Made by a program: the position numbers and the translations under genes. DNA of 54,749 nt from Candidatus Izemoplasma sp. (lineage in GTDB: Bacteria > Bacillota_I > Bacilli_A > Izemoplasmatales > Izemoplasmataceae), in assembly GCA_029939945.1 (NCBI GenBank), contig JAOZRX010000007.1, forward strand, positions 1 to 54,749, given 5' to 3'. How positions within the stretch are numbered: the stretch's first letter is position 1; every line of letters begins with the position of its first letter. The notes below the pieces were generated by a model that searched no databases, was not told where the DNA came from, and was given only the letters and a program-made list of their open reading frames with translations. Shown here in pieces: positions 8,525 to 18,270 of the stretch.

Positions 8525-9124
8525 ATGAGATATCCAGATGCAATTGATAAATTAATAGAGGCATTAAGAAAATATCCGGGTGTTGGGAAAAAAACAGCCG
8601 AACGTTTTGCTTTATATACGGTAAACCGTTTAAATGCTGAATCAATTGATGAAATAGTGGATGCTTATTTACGAATAAAAGAAGATATATTTAAATGCCC
8701 TATTTGTGGAAACATCACAGATACAGATCCTTGTTATATATGTAAAGATCAATCACGTGATAAAAGTATAATAATAGTTGTTGAAGATGCAAGAGATGTT
8801 ATTGTTATGGAGAAAACTAATAAATTTCACGGATTATATCATGTATTAAATGGAGCAATTTCTCCAAGTGATGGAATTGGACCTGAAGATATAAACATAA
8901 GAGGATTACTTGAAAGACTTAAAGAAGAAACAATCAAAGAAGTTGTTTTAGCAACTAATTTGAGTAATGAAGGAGAGACTACTGCACAGTATATTGGTAG
9001 GCTTCTAGTCGATTCTACAATATTGGTAACTAGGATTGCACATGGGATTCCAGCAGGTGGAAATATAGAGTATGCAGACGAAGTAACTATTGCCAAGGCA
9101 CTAGAAGGAAGAAGAAAAATATAA
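8525..9124 (+). CDS. recR: Recombination mediator RecR
   Basis: Loads RecA with RecF/RecO during gap repair. 199 aa, full length. A helix-hairpin-helix is at the N-terminus (LRKYPGVGKKTAERFALY), then a four-Cys zinc finger (CPICGNITDTDPCYIC, about residues 58-73), then a Toprim domain beginning IIVVEDARDVIVMEKT and a C-terminal Walker-B-like region ending in TIAKALEGRR. It follows ybaB by 12 bp with GGAAGTG as ribosome site. Confidence 0.96.
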   Translation: MRYPDAIDKLIEALRKYPGVGKKTAERFALYTVNRLNAESIDEIVDAYLRIKEDIFKCPICGNITDTDPCYICKDQSRDKSIIIVVEDARDVIVMEKTNKFHGLYHVLNGAISPSDGIGPEDINIRGLLERLKEETIKEVVLATNLSNEGETTAQYIGRLLVDSTILVTRIAHGIPAGGNIEYADEVTIAKALEGRRKI

Positions 9125-9160
9125 TTTTTTTAAAAAATTCATAAATTATTCACAGTTTAT

Positions 9161-9169
9161 TGGTATAAT
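9161..9169 (+). promoter_or_regulatory. Extended -10 promoter element
   Basis: TGG-TATAAT, 32 bp ahead of the small membrane protein gene at 9202, suggesting it can be transcribed apart from recR. Confidence 0.45.
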
Positions 9170-9201
9170 TAAATTAAATTCGTAAAAAAGAGGTGGAAAT
9201 T

Positions 9202-9453
9202 ATGTTAGATACAATTATGAATTCAATCGAAAGTTTAGTTCCTATGCAAGATATAATTGATGGGGGATATAATTTTATTAACAATTTAGGAATTATTGAA
9301 CAACTCATAGGATTGTTAGTTGCGGGAGTAATAATTATTTTAGGAACTTTTCAAATTGTTAAAAAGTTATCAAAATTAATTATTGTATTCTTTATACTAG
9401 GAGGACTGTGGTTTTTATACAGCGGAGGCTTCTTAGATAGCATCATAGGATAA
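9202..9453 (+). CDS. Small two-helix membrane protein
   Basis: 83 aa. An amphipathic N-terminal part is followed by two hydrophobic helices (about residues 32-50 and 57-76). The family is not recognised. In Bacillus a small two-helix protein gene (bofA) follows recR a gene later, so it may occupy an equivalent position, but I see no sequence basis for calling it BofA. The in-frame GTG at 9193 is the Shine-Dalgarno GAGGTGG, so the ATG at 9202 is preferred. Confidence 0.7.
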   Translation: MLDTIMNSIESLVPMQDIIDGGYNFINNLGIIEQLIGLLVAGVIIILGTFQIVKKLSKLIIVFFILGGLWFLYSGGFLDSIIG

Positions 9454-9454
9454 T

Positions 9455-9480
9455 AAAAGACGATATGTATCGTCTTTTTT
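9455..9480 (+). terminator. Terminator after the small membrane protein
   Basis: Stem AAAAGACGAT with ATCGTCTTTT around a 4-nt loop, followed by a T run. Confidence 0.8.
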
Positions 9481-9576
9481 ATTTGTAATATTTATACTCT
9501 ATAACCATTTTGGAAATGAAAGAATATATATTTTAAAATTTTATAAAAATATATTTAAAATGTACTAAATATATAG

Positions 9577-9582
9577 TATAAT
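9577..9582 (+). promoter_or_regulatory. -10 box of the ABC importer/nuclease locus
   Basis: TATAAT lies 36 bp before the ATPase gene. There is no clear -35. An AT-rich dyad (AATATATATTTT at 9523-9534 against AAAAATATATT at 9545-9555) lies just upstream and could be an operator, but its low complexity makes this weak. Confidence 0.4.
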
Positions 9583-9618
9583 ATAGTGTTAAAAACATTA
9601 TGACTTAGGAGAGATAAA

Positions 9619-10683
9619 ATGGAAGTAAAATTACAAGGTATTACCAAGATATTCGTTCAAAAGGATAAAACAGAAGTAGTCGCAGTTAAGTCTATGGACA
9701 TTGTGATACCATCTGGGAAATTAATTGGGCTTTTAGGACCTAGTGGGTGTGGGAAGTCTACAACGCTATATATGATCGCTGGATTACACAAACCAAATGA
9801 GGGTCGTATTTTCTTTGGAGACGAAGATGTTACTGATATGGCTCCAGAAGATAGAGGAATTGGATTAGTATTCCAAAACTATGCACTTTATCCACACATG
9901 ACAGTTAGACAAAACATCATGTTTCCTTTAGAAAATATTAAAGTTCCAAAACCTGAAGCAGTAATTAGAGCTCAAGAAATGGCTGATTTAGTAGGCATTG
10001 GGGATTTAATGGATCGAAAACCAAAAGAATTATCAGGTGGACAACAACAACGTGTTGCAATAGCGCGTGCACTTGTTAAGAAACCTAGAGTATTACTATT
10101 AGATGAACCACTAAGTAACTTAGATGCTCGTTTAAGATTGCAAACTCGTGAAGAAATTAAACGTATTCAAAGAGAAACAGGGATTACTACAATATTTGTT
10201 ACTCATGATCAAGAAGAAGCAATGAGCATAAGTGATGAAATTGTTTTAATGGAGTTAGGAGTTAAACAACAAGTAGGTATACCTCAAGATGTTTATGACA
10301 ATCCTTCAAACTTATTTAGTGCTAAATTCTTAGGAACTCCACCAATCAATATCTTTGAAGCAATAATTAAAAGCAAAAAAGTAGTTTTAGCTGGAAATAT
10401 TATCGGAAAATCAAAAGCAGAAGATCAAGATGTTTTAGTTGGAATCAGACCTGAAGGGTTTGAAGTAGACGAAAAAGGGTCTTTAAAATTAACTGTTGAT
10501 ATGGTTGAAACTATTGGTAGAGATACAAGTTTAATTATGGTAGATCCAACTAAAAAGGGAGAAACATTTAGAGCTATCGTTGATTCACAACATCGAATTA
10601 AACCAGGTGATGTTGTGAAAACGAACATAAGACCAGAAAAAATGTTTGTATTTAACCCTAATACAGGACAACTTATTAATTAA
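9619..10683 (+). CDS. ABC transporter ATPase, UgpC/MsmK/MalK type
   Basis: Powers a binding-protein-dependent importer from the inner membrane face. 354 aa, normal for this subfamily. Walker [11 protein letters not shown] (about residue 39), Q-loop FQNYALYPHMTV, signature [15 protein letters not shown], Walker B VLLLDEPLSNLDA, H-loop FVTHDQEEAMS. A C-terminal OB-fold regulatory domain (about 240-354) places it with the sugar and glycerophosphate importers (CUT1). The gene overlaps the first permease by 1 bp (TAATG). The importer is complete, with two permeases and a binding protein downstream. Confidence 0.95.
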   Translation: MEVKLQGITKIFVQKDKTEVVAVKSMDIVIPSGKLIGLLGPSGCGKSTTLYMIAGLHKPNEGRIFFGDEDVTDMAPEDRGIGLVFQNYALYPHMTVRQNIMFPLENIKVPKPEAVIRAQEMADLVGIGDLMDRKPKELSGGQQQRVAIARALVKKPRVLLLDEPLSNLDARLRLQTREEIKRIQRETGITTIFVTHDQEEAMSISDEIVLMELGVKQQVGIPQDVYDNPSNLFSAKFLGTPPINIFEAIIKSKKVVLAGNIIGKSKAEDQDVLVGIRPEGFEVDEKGSLKLTVDMVETIGRDTSLIMVDPTKKGETFRAIVDSQHRIKPGDVVKTNIRPEKMFVFNPNTGQLIN

Positions 10684-11585
10684 TGCTAGAAAGACAAAGT
10701 AACTTAAAAGCCTGGTTATATTTAGCACCTGCATTAATTTTGTTAAGTATTTTCATTTTTTATCCTTTATTTAATGCATTTTTAATCTCTTTCTTTAAAG
10801 ATGTAGTAATTGAGGATATGAGTACTGATGGATTTGCAGGTATAGATAATTACTCAGAAGTATTAAGAAACGGAAACTTCAAAAATGCCTTGGTAAACAC
10901 TTCAGTTATTGTGTTTGTATCAGTGCCTCTTTCTGTAGTTATCGCATTGTTTATTTCTGTAGGACTTAAATCAATAAAGAAATTACAAGGAGTATTTCAA
11001 ACAATATTCTTCTTACCATACGTAACAAATGCAATCGCGATTGGTATGGCATTTGCTTTTATATTCCATCGTGATTATGGACTTCTAAATACCATGATGG
11101 GTTGGTTCGGAGTAGATCCTATCAACTGGATTGGTGCTGGAGCTACTTGGGGCAGAGCGATGACTGCACTTCTTATATTTTCAATATGGGGAGGGCTAGC
11201 ATTTAAGATTTTAGTATTCCTTAGTGGACTTCAAGGCATTGATAAGCAATATTACGATGCTGCTAAAATTGATTCCGCTCCTAGAGGTAGAATATTTACA
11301 AAAATTACAATTCCTTTGCTGTCACCTATGATTGCTTATGTAACAATAACATCGTTTATTGGAGCGTTTAAGGTATATACAACAGTTGTAGGTATGTTTG
11401 GTGCAAGCATGGGAACATCAGGAAATCCACGACAAATGATTACTGTTGTTGGATTGGTTTATAGTTATATTGGTGACATCGGTGAAGGTGGAACCGCTGC
11501 ATCTATAGCAATCATTCTCTTCCTTATCACACTTGCATTTACAGGGATTCAAATGCAAGTATCTAAAAAGAGAGTTCATTACTAG
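10683..11585 (+). CDS. ABC importer permease 1, UgpA/MsmF type
   Basis: 300 aa, six predicted membrane helices. The N-terminus (LKAWLYLAPALILLSIFIFYP) is characteristic of the MalF/UgpA family. The EAA loop that docks on the ATPase is visible as YYDAAKIDSAPRGRIFTKIT with the following PLLSPM. It starts within the ATPase stop codon. The solute cannot be read from the permease. Its downstream neighbours (nucleases) argue for a nucleoside, nucleotide-derived sugar or glycerophosphate-like substrate, which is inference. Confidence 0.93.
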   Translation: MLERQSNLKAWLYLAPALILLSIFIFYPLFNAFLISFFKDVVIEDMSTDGFAGIDNYSEVLRNGNFKNALVNTSVIVFVSVPLSVVIALFISVGLKSIKKLQGVFQTIFFLPYVTNAIAIGMAFAFIFHRDYGLLNTMMGWFGVDPINWIGAGATWGRAMTALLIFSIWGGLAFKILVFLSGLQGIDKQYYDAAKIDSAPRGRIFTKITIPLLSPMIAYVTITSFIGAFKVYTTVVGMFGASMGTSGNPRQMITVVGLVYSYIGDIGEGGTAASIAIILFLITLAFTGIQMQVSKKRVHY

Positions 11586-11597
11586 GGGGTGGAGACT

Positions 11598-12491
11598 ATG
11601 AATGAAAAAGATATAAGAAAATCACAAATTAAAAGAACTGTTTTCAACGTAATCCTATATACATTCCTTGTTTTAGTAGCATTATTTGTTATCATTCCAT
11701 TCTATTGGATGATACTTACAGCTATTAAATCAGATTTTGATTTAGTTGTTGTCCCACCAAAACTATTCTTAAAGTATAATGAAATAGTATTCCAAAACTT
11801 CGCTGATGCATTTGAACGTGCACCTTTTGGAAGAAATATGTTAAATACATTAATTGTTGCTGGAATTTCAACAGTTGGTACATTAATTACTACTGTATTT
11901 GCAGCATTTGCATTTGCAAGATTAAATTTCAAAGGAAGAGACTTATTATTTATAGTTTTAATAGCTACAATGATGATTCCTGGAGAAATTTTCGTAATTA
12001 CAAATTATTCTACTGTTGCCAGATTAGGATGGCTTGGAGGAAATAATATTCCTCAAGTATACTCACAAGCTTTACTTGCAATGACATTACCGTTTATGAC
12101 AAGCGTATTCTATATATTCTTTTTAAGACAAAGTTTTAAAAGAATACCAGATGAACTGTATTTTGCAGCTAAGGTTGATGGAACAAGTGATTTTAAGTAT
12201 TTATGGAGAATTATGGTTCCAATCGCAAAACCAACAATTATTACAATTACAATTTTAAATGCTATGGGGACATGGAACGCCTATATTTGGCCGAATCTAG
12301 TTACAGATAACGCATCATTTAGACTTGTAACCGATGGACTACGAAATGCTTATTCAGAACTAGGCGGAAGAACAATATTTAATGAACAAATGGCTGCGGC
12401 CTTAATAATAACAACACCTTTATTAATTACATTCTTATTACTTAAGAAATATATTATGCGAGGAGTTTCAAGAAGTGGAATTAAAGGATAA
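11598..12491 (+). CDS. ABC importer permease 2, UgpE/MsmG type
   Basis: About 297 aa with six membrane helices and an EAA loop (ELYFAAKVDGTSDFKYLWRI, then MVPIAKP). The N-terminus TFLVLVALFVIIPFYWMILT is typical of the MalG/UgpE family. It forms the heterodimeric channel with the permease encoded 12 bp upstream. The ATG at 11598 is chosen because the GTG at 11589 belongs to the GGGGGTGG ribosome-binding site. Confidence 0.93.
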   Translation: MNEKDIRKSQIKRTVFNVILYTFLVLVALFVIIPFYWMILTAIKSDFDLVVVPPKLFLKYNEIVFQNFADAFERAPFGRNMLNTLIVAGISTVGTLITTVFAAFAFARLNFKGRDLLFIVLIATMMIPGEIFVITNYSTVARLGWLGGNNIPQVYSQALLAMTLPFMTSVFYIFFLRQSFKRIPDELYFAAKVDGTSDFKYLWRIMVPIAKPTIITITILNAMGTWNAYIWPNLVTDNASFRLVTDGLRNAYSELGGRTIFNEQMAAALIITTPLLITFLLLKKYIMRGVSRSGIKG

Positions 12492-12534
12492 CAAGTATAT
12501 AGTAATTTTCATTAAAAAATAGGAGGAATTAATT

Positions 12535-13896
12535 ATGAAAAAGTTAGTATTATTAGTTTTAACTTTTGCAATCGGATTCTCTTTAACGGGATGCTTAAAA
12601 GAACGTGAAGAAAAAGAAGATGTAGAAGTAATCGTATTAGACGCTTTACCAGACGAAGAAATTACAATTACATTCTGGCATATTTACGGGCAAGGAAAAT
12701 CAGCTTTATTAGATGAACTTATTCTTGACTTTGAAGAGTTATATCCAAATATAACTGTTGATTCAGTTTCTCAAGGTTCTTATACAGATTTACTGCAAAA
12801 AACCAAAAAAGGAATTGGAACAGGAGTTACACCTGACTTAGTAGTTGGATATCCAGATCACTTTGCTGAATACCTTGATTTAGATGGTATTATAGCTCTT
12901 GATGGATTTGTTAACCATGATGAATGGGGTGTAGATTTAACAGATTTTGTTGATTCTTATGTGGCTGAAAATGAACAGTACGCTGAAGGTGTAATGTATT
13001 CAATGCCTTATTCTAAATCAACAGAAATGTTAGTTTACAATAAAACAAAGTTTGATGCAAATGATATTACTTTCACTAATGATGACGTATTATATTGGTC
13101 TGAATTAGAAGATATGGCTGATACAATGATTGGAACAGGGGAGAATCAATGTGAATTCTTAATTAACTATGATTCAAGTTCTAACATGTTTATTAATTCA
13201 AGTCGTCAATGGGAAGCAGGATATACAAACAGCGCCGGAGATGTTTTAATCGATAATGCTACTACTACTTCAATGCTTACTTATTTCAGTGGATTATTTG
13301 ATGAAAATATTCTTACATTACCAATTGAATGGGATGAACCTTATGGATCAAACAACTTCTTAGCACAAGACGTTTGTATGACAGTTGGTTCAACTGCAGG
13401 GATTTCTTATAATATCCCACCAGTAGACAGCTTTGAAATTGGTGTAATCCCTATTCCTCAATTATTAGATGGGGAAATGAGTGTTATGCAACAAGGACCA
13501 AACGTTGCGATTATGGAAAATACTAGTGATGCTGAAAGATTAGCATCTTGGCTATTAATTAAACATTTAACAGGTACAGATGCAACTGCTAGATGGGCAA
13601 TCGATACAGGGTACCTTCCGGTAAGAAAATCTGGATTTGAAAGTGATGTTTATCAAACTTTCTTAGATTATGAAGATCCACTATTTAACCAAGATTACAG
13701 ATATCATTCAATGTCTGCAAATGCAGCATATGCACAAGTTGAATTCTTCGATTATGATCCTGCTTTCGCAGGAATTGGATTAGTTTCATCAGCTAAAGTA
13801 CGTGAAGAAGCAGGATATGCTTTAGAAGCTATTTATGTCGGAACTAAAACAATTGAACAAGCTATCCAAGATATGATTGATCAATTGTCTTGGTAA
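12535..13896 (+). CDS. Extracellular solute-binding lipoprotein, family 1
   Basis: Captures the solute outside the cell for the importer just upstream. 453 aa. Lipoprotein signal with lipobox SLTGC (Cys at about residue 21). The mature part begins with ITITFWHIYGQGKSALLDEL and has the domain pattern of UgpB/MsmE-type proteins, with TPDLVVGYPDHFAEYLDLDG in the first lobe. A strong AGGAGG precedes the ATG. It lies 43 bp after the second permease, so the four components are one operon. Ligand identity is unknown. In related proteins ligands include oligosaccharides and glycerol-3-phosphate. Confidence 0.93.
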   Translation: MKKLVLLVLTFAIGFSLTGCLKEREEKEDVEVIVLDALPDEEITITFWHIYGQGKSALLDELILDFEELYPNITVDSVSQGSYTDLLQKTKKGIGTGVTPDLVVGYPDHFAEYLDLDGIIALDGFVNHDEWGVDLTDFVDSYVAENEQYAEGVMYSMPYSKSTEMLVYNKTKFDANDITFTNDDVLYWSELEDMADTMIGTGENQCEFLINYDSSSNMFINSSRQWEAGYTNSAGDVLIDNATTTSMLTYFSGLFDENILTLPIEWDEPYGSNNFLAQDVCMTVGSTAGISYNIPPVDSFEIGVIPIPQLLDGEMSVMQQGPNVAIMENTSDAERLASWLLIKHLTGTDATARWAIDTGYLPVRKSGFESDVYQTFLDYEDPLFNQDYRYHSMSANAAYAQVEFFDYDPAFAGIGLVSSAKVREEAGYALEAIYVGTKTIEQAIQDMIDQLSW

Positions 13897-13913
13897 TTAT
13901 AGAACTTGATAAT

Positions 13914-15128
13914 ATGATTAAAAAGCTTATTTCTGTGTCATTAACATTCTTACTTGTATTAACACTAACTGGATGCAAAGATGATCCAATCATATGTGAT
14001 GCAGGCTATAACTTAGAAGGTGGGGAATGTATTTTGGACACAACACTCTATACTACATACACTGATGAAACGACAATAGATTTCGAATATGCAAATAAGG
14101 ACTTTATTGATGATGGTGAAGGGGAAGTTACACTAGTAAGCTGTACTGATGGAGATACTGCTGTTTTCTCAACAGGATCAAAATCATTTCCAGTACGTTT
14201 TCTAGGAATAGATACTCCAGAATCAACTTATCGAATTGATCCTTGGGGTAAAACCGCAAGCGCATATACTTGTGATAAACTAACCAATGCAACAGAAATT
14301 GTACTTGAAGCTGATGGAGAAAGAACTGATGGAAACGGACGTTACTTAGCATGGGTATGGTATGATGGAAGATTGCTAAACTTAGAGCTTATTGAACAAG
14401 CGTTCAGTAATGCAAAAGGGACATATGATACTAAATACGAAGATGTAGTTTATGATGCTGAATTAAGAACACAAATTACACAAAGACGTGTTTGGGGAGA
14501 AGATGACCCAAATTATGATTACAGTTTAGAAGGAACACAAGTTACAATTGAAGAGTTAGTTACTAATCCTGATTTATATTCTTCTTCAAAAATAGTAATA
14601 ACAGGTATAGTATCAAGCTCTATAAGTGGACATCCATATATACAACAAGATGGTTACGGTATTTATCTTTATTTAGGATATGAGTACACAACTCAATTCG
14701 CAGTTGGTAATGAAGTCAGAGTTCAAGGATTGAACTTAACTTATTATCCTGATAAAGAAACTGGAAGCCCACAATTAGTAGGATTTTATATTAGAAATGT
14801 AGAAAAACTTTCTGTAGACAATATTATTGAACCTAGAGTGGCCACAGTTAGTGCATTAACAGTAATAGATTTAGGTTCATATTTAAGTATAAGTGATTTA
14901 GAAGTAACAGATTCTTTTACTAGTCCAAATACTGGGGATTACACAATAACTTGTGAAGATTCATCAGGTAATGTAATTGGACTACATATTCAAAGCACTG
15001 TACCACAAACAGAGATTGACGATATGTTTGAGGTAGGAGATTCTATAAATGTTATTGGCCCAATGAGTAGATACATGGGAGTATATCAATTTGAATTATC
15101 GTCACTTGATTTGGTTACAAAAAATTAA
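13914..15128 (+). CDS. Surface lipoprotein with staphylococcal-nuclease domain and OB-fold-like tail
   Basis: Predicted membrane-anchored extracellular nuclease, about 404 aa. The start is the ATG at 13914, which gives a clean lipoprotein signal (MIKKLISVSLTFLLVLTLTG then Cys). A TTG start further upstream would spoil it. The SNase domain (about residues 68-195) keeps all the catalytic positions: TDGDT, VRFLGIDTPES (Arg35/Asp40/Glu43 equivalents) and GRYLAWVW (Arg87 equivalent). Two OB-fold-like domains follow (about 208-300 and 308-404, with IVITGIVSS), like those in YhcR-type nucleases. It lies 17 bp after the binding-protein gene and 28 bp before the large lipoprotein gene, so it is probably co-transcribed with the importer. 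Confidence 0.9.
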   Translation: MIKKLISVSLTFLLVLTLTGCKDDPIICDAGYNLEGGECILDTTLYTTYTDETTIDFEYANKDFIDDGEGEVTLVSCTDGDTAVFSTGSKSFPVRFLGIDTPESTYRIDPWGKTASAYTCDKLTNATEIVLEADGERTDGNGRYLAWVWYDGRLLNLELIEQAFSNAKGTYDTKYEDVVYDAELRTQITQRRVWGEDDPNYDYSLEGTQVTIEELVTNPDLYSSSKIVITGIVSSSISGHPYIQQDGYGIYLYLGYEYTTQFAVGNEVRVQGLNLTYYPDKETGSPQLVGFYIRNVEKLSVDNIIEPRVATVSALTVIDLGSYLSISDLEVTDSFTSPNTGDYTITCEDSSGNVIGLHIQSTVPQTEIDDMFEVGDSINVIGPMSRYMGVYQFELSSLDLVTKN

Positions 15129-15156
15129 AAGAATAGAAAGAGGAGGAAATGATTTT

Positions 15157-18100
15157 ATGAAAAAAGTTTTAACTATTTTACTTGCCATAACTTTGGTGTT
15201 TACACTTGCTGGCTGTAAAGAAGAAGTAGATACTGTAGATGCAGATAATGTAGCTGACGCTACTACTAAATTATCTCTTAATGTGTCTGATTCACTAGCT
15301 GTAACTTCGAATATTGAATTACAATTAGCTGGATTACATGATGCTGTTATATCTTGGTCATCAAGTGATACTTCCGTAGTTGCAAATGACGGAACTGTTA
15401 CTAGACCCGCTATTGACGCTGGAGATGCAAGCGTAGTATTAACTGCTACTGTTACTATAGGAGACGAAACTTTAACAAAAGAATTCACTATTAAAGTTTT
15501 AGAAGCTGTTCCTACTAGTGCAGTTACAATTGCTGTATTTAATTCTGATACAACTGCTGTTGGTGATACTGTTGAAATTACTGGTATTGTTACTGGAACA
15601 ATTGTTGGAAAAGGATTCCACATTTATGACGGTACAGGACACACTTACGTTTATGAAGGAATCGAATGTGTTTATGCAATTGGTGACGAATTAACTGTTA
15701 GTGGAGAGAAAAAAATCTACTACAACATTACTGAAGTTGTAGAAGTTACAAGTATTACAGTAGTGTCTACTGGAAATGCTTTACCTGCATTTGAAGAAAC
15801 TACTATTGCTGATATCTATTTAGAAGATAATGAAGATACTGATATCTACAATACAATGATTTCATTTACTGGTGTTGTTGAATTAAGAGGACAATACAAC
15901 AGTGTATACATTAACTGGTTAGATTCTAATTTTGAAAAAGTTGGAATTGAAGTTTATTACAAATCTGGTTCTTCTGCTAAAATTGATGAAATAGCTGCTT
16001 TAGAAGGAAAAATGATTTCTGTTGATGCAATCCTTATGGATTACTATAGCCAAGGATGGTGGAGAATCAGTGTTAATACTTCTGGTGCTGTTACTGAATT
16101 AGCAATGACTGATTTACACAAAGCTGAATACGCTGCTGCAATGCTTGACTTAGGTGATTTAACATCTGTTGATGTTGATTTAGATTTACCACTTGTTGGT
16201 GAAAATGATGCTACAATCGCTTGGGCATCAGATACTGAAGCTGTTATCGCTGTAAACGGTGAAATCACTGGTGCTGTAGCTGAAACTGATGTTGTTCTTA
16301 CTGCAACTATTACTGTTGGGGCTGAATCTGTTGTTAAAACATTTGATGCTCACGTATTAGATGTAACTGCAATCCCTGTATCAGTTGCTGAAGTTTTAGC
16401 TTTAGCTGATGATGCTGTTGTTACTGTTGTTGGTGTAGTTACAGGATTTAATTACGCTGAACCAATGATTCAAGATGCTGATGGTGCTGCTATTTATATT
16501 AGTAGTGATATTATCGCAGAAGTTGGAGACAAAGTTGTAATTACTGGTACATTAGGTACTTACGATTCTTACGGAAATGACAGAAGAGAATTATATAATG
16601 CTACATTAGTTGAAATTAAATCTTCTGATAATGCATTATTCGTTCATGATACTTATACTGTTGATGAAGTTTATGGTTTATACCCTGCAACTCAATCTTT
16701 AAGAATTATGCTTACTAACGCTGTTATTGATGTTATGGATGATGGATATGGATATACATTTATCGTATCTGGAGATCAAAACATTAAATTTAAAGCACCT
16801 GTTTATTTTGATACATTATTTGCTGAAGGAGATGCTATTCCTGAAATTACATTTAATGTTGTAGAAGTAAGTTATAGTAACTTAAAAGTAGTAGAATTAT
16901 ATTTTGGTGGCTTAACAGATGTACAAAAATTAATTGCTGCTACTATGTCTTTAAAAGTTGCTGATACTGTAGTTGAAGACATTGTGTTACCAACTGAATT
17001 CCCTGAATTTGATGCAACAATTACTTGGACTACAACAAATTCTACTGCTATTAATAAAGATGGTCACGTAGTTAGACCTGCAATGGGCGCTGGAGATGTT
17101 GTTGTTATTTTAGGTGCAGAAGTTACTGTTGGTCCATTAGTTGATACAGTTATATTTGTTACAACTGTTCCTGAAAAACCTACTCCTGCTGCTGAATTAT
17201 TCTTTAGTGAATATATTGAAGGTTCAGGAAACAATAAAGCAATTGAAATTTATAATCCATTCCCATTTGCTGTAGATCTATCAGATTATACAGTAGTTGA
17301 AAATTATGGAAGTGGAACTAATGAATTAGAATTATCTGGAATGTTAGCTTCTGGTGATGTTTATGTATTATGTGCTGATGCTGCTGAAGGTGCTACTTTA
17401 GTTGCTGAATGTGACGAATTACTAGCATACCCAAGTGTTGCACATTTCAATGGTGATGATACGCTTCAATTATTAAAAGGAACTAAAGTTATTGACAGAA
17501 TTGGTGCAGAAACTGGTACTAACTATGCTAAAGATGTTACTTTAGTTAGAAATGCTGAATTTATTCAAGGAAATGATGTTTGGACTATCGCTGAATGGAC
17601 TGAATATGCTACTGATACATTTGATTATATTGGTTCACATGATAGTGCTTCACCTGTAGCTGCTGTACCTGGATTATTCTTTAGTGAATATGGTGAACCA
17701 GATGGTGGACTTTGTAAATATGTTGAAATTTACAATCCTACTGATGCAACTATTGATTTAACTGGTTGGACTATTAGTTCACCTGATGAAGGAGATTTAT
17801 TTAGTACTGATTATAGAGTAGACGTATTAACGGGATCGATTTTATCTGGGGAAACTATCGTTATTGGAGCTGCAGATTGCTTTGATGGATCTGACTCTGG
17901 TAGTATAGATGGTGGATTCCCTCAAACAGGACTTACTTATATAATTTCTTCTGGAAATGCAACTGCATTCTTTAATGGAGACGACTCTTTAGGATTATTT
18001 AATGGAGACGTGCTAGTTGATGTAATTGGATTTGATGGTTCAGTTAAAGATACTATGTTTTCTGTTGGTACTGGTGACGACGACACAAAAAATGTTGTAT

Positions 18101-18216
18101 TAGTTAGAATGCCTTCAGTTGTAGCTGGTGAACTTGATTGGGATATCGCAATGATGACATGGATTGTTAAAGACGACAGAGACTATACTGATGTAGGTAC
18201 TCATACTACAGACTAA
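15157..18216 (+). CDS. Large surface lipoprotein: Ig-like, OB-fold-like and two lamin-tail domains
   Basis: 1019 aa from the ATG at 15157 (after AGGAGG), which yields a lipoprotein signal ending LAGC. Three bacterial Ig-like units are visible (about 29-118, 322-402, 590-674), each with an (S/T)W(S/T/A)S/T-type strand and an LTATVTIG-like end. They alternate with OB-fold-like segments (about 123-208, 214-307, 406-495, probably 501-585). Two lamin-tail (LTD) domains end the protein (about 680-828 and 838-1016), marked by LFFSEY, VEIYNP or AIEIYNP, and FNGDD. LTD domains often accompany secreted nucleases, but no nuclease domain is seen here, so it is probably a surface scaffold or nucleic-acid binder. 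Domain calls are from pattern reading. Confidence 0.82.
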   Translation: MKKVLTILLAITLVFTLAGCKEEVDTVDADNVADATTKLSLNVSDSLAVTSNIELQLAGLHDAVISWSSSDTSVVANDGTVTRPAIDAGDASVVLTATVTIGDETLTKEFTIKVLEAVPTSAVTIAVFNSDTTAVGDTVEITGIVTGTIVGKGFHIYDGTGHTYVYEGIECVYAIGDELTVSGEKKIYYNITEVVEVTSITVVSTGNALPAFEETTIADIYLEDNEDTDIYNTMISFTGVVELRGQYNSVYINWLDSNFEKVGIEVYYKSGSSAKIDEIAALEGKMISVDAILMDYYSQGWWRISVNTSGAVTELAMTDLHKAEYAAAMLDLGDLTSVDVDLDLPLVGENDATIAWASDTEAVIAVNGEITGAVAETDVVLTATITVGAESVVKTFDAHVLDVTAIPVSVAEVLALADDAVVTVVGVVTGFNYAEPMIQDADGAAIYISSDIIAEVGDKVVITGTLGTYDSYGNDRRELYNATLVEIKSSDNALFVHDTYTVDEVYGLYPATQSLRIMLTNAVIDVMDDGYGYTFIVSGDQNIKFKAPVYFDTLFAEGDAIPEITFNVVEVSYSNLKVVELYFGGLTDVQKLIAATMSLKVADTVVEDIVLPTEFPEFDATITWTTTNSTAINKDGHVVRPAMGAGDVVVILGAEVTVGPLVDTVIFVTTVPEKPTPAAELFFSEYIEGSGNNKAIEIYNPFPFAVDLSDYTVVENYGSGTNELELSGMLASGDVYVLCADAAEGATLVAECDELLAYPSVAHFNGDDTLQLLKGTKVIDRIGAETGTNYAKDVTLVRNAEFIQGNDVWTIAEWTEYATDTFDYIGSHDSASPVAAVPGLFFSEYGEPDGGLCKYVEIYNPTDATIDLTGWTISSPDEGDLFSTDYRVDVLTGSILSGETIVIGAADCFDGSDSGSIDGGFPQTGLTYIISSGNATAFFNGDDSLGLFNGDVLVDVIGFDGSVKDTMFSVGTGDDDTKNVVLVRMPSVVAGELDWDIAMMTWIVKDDRDYTDVGTHTTD

Positions 18217-18237
18217 TTAACAATTAAATTTATTATT

Positions 18238-18270
18238 AAAAACATCACTTGAAAAAGTGGTGTTTTTTTT
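18238..18270 (+). terminator. Terminator after the large lipoprotein gene
   Basis: A 13-bp stem (with one G-T pair), a GAAA loop (18251-18254) and a run of eight T. Confidence 0.85.
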
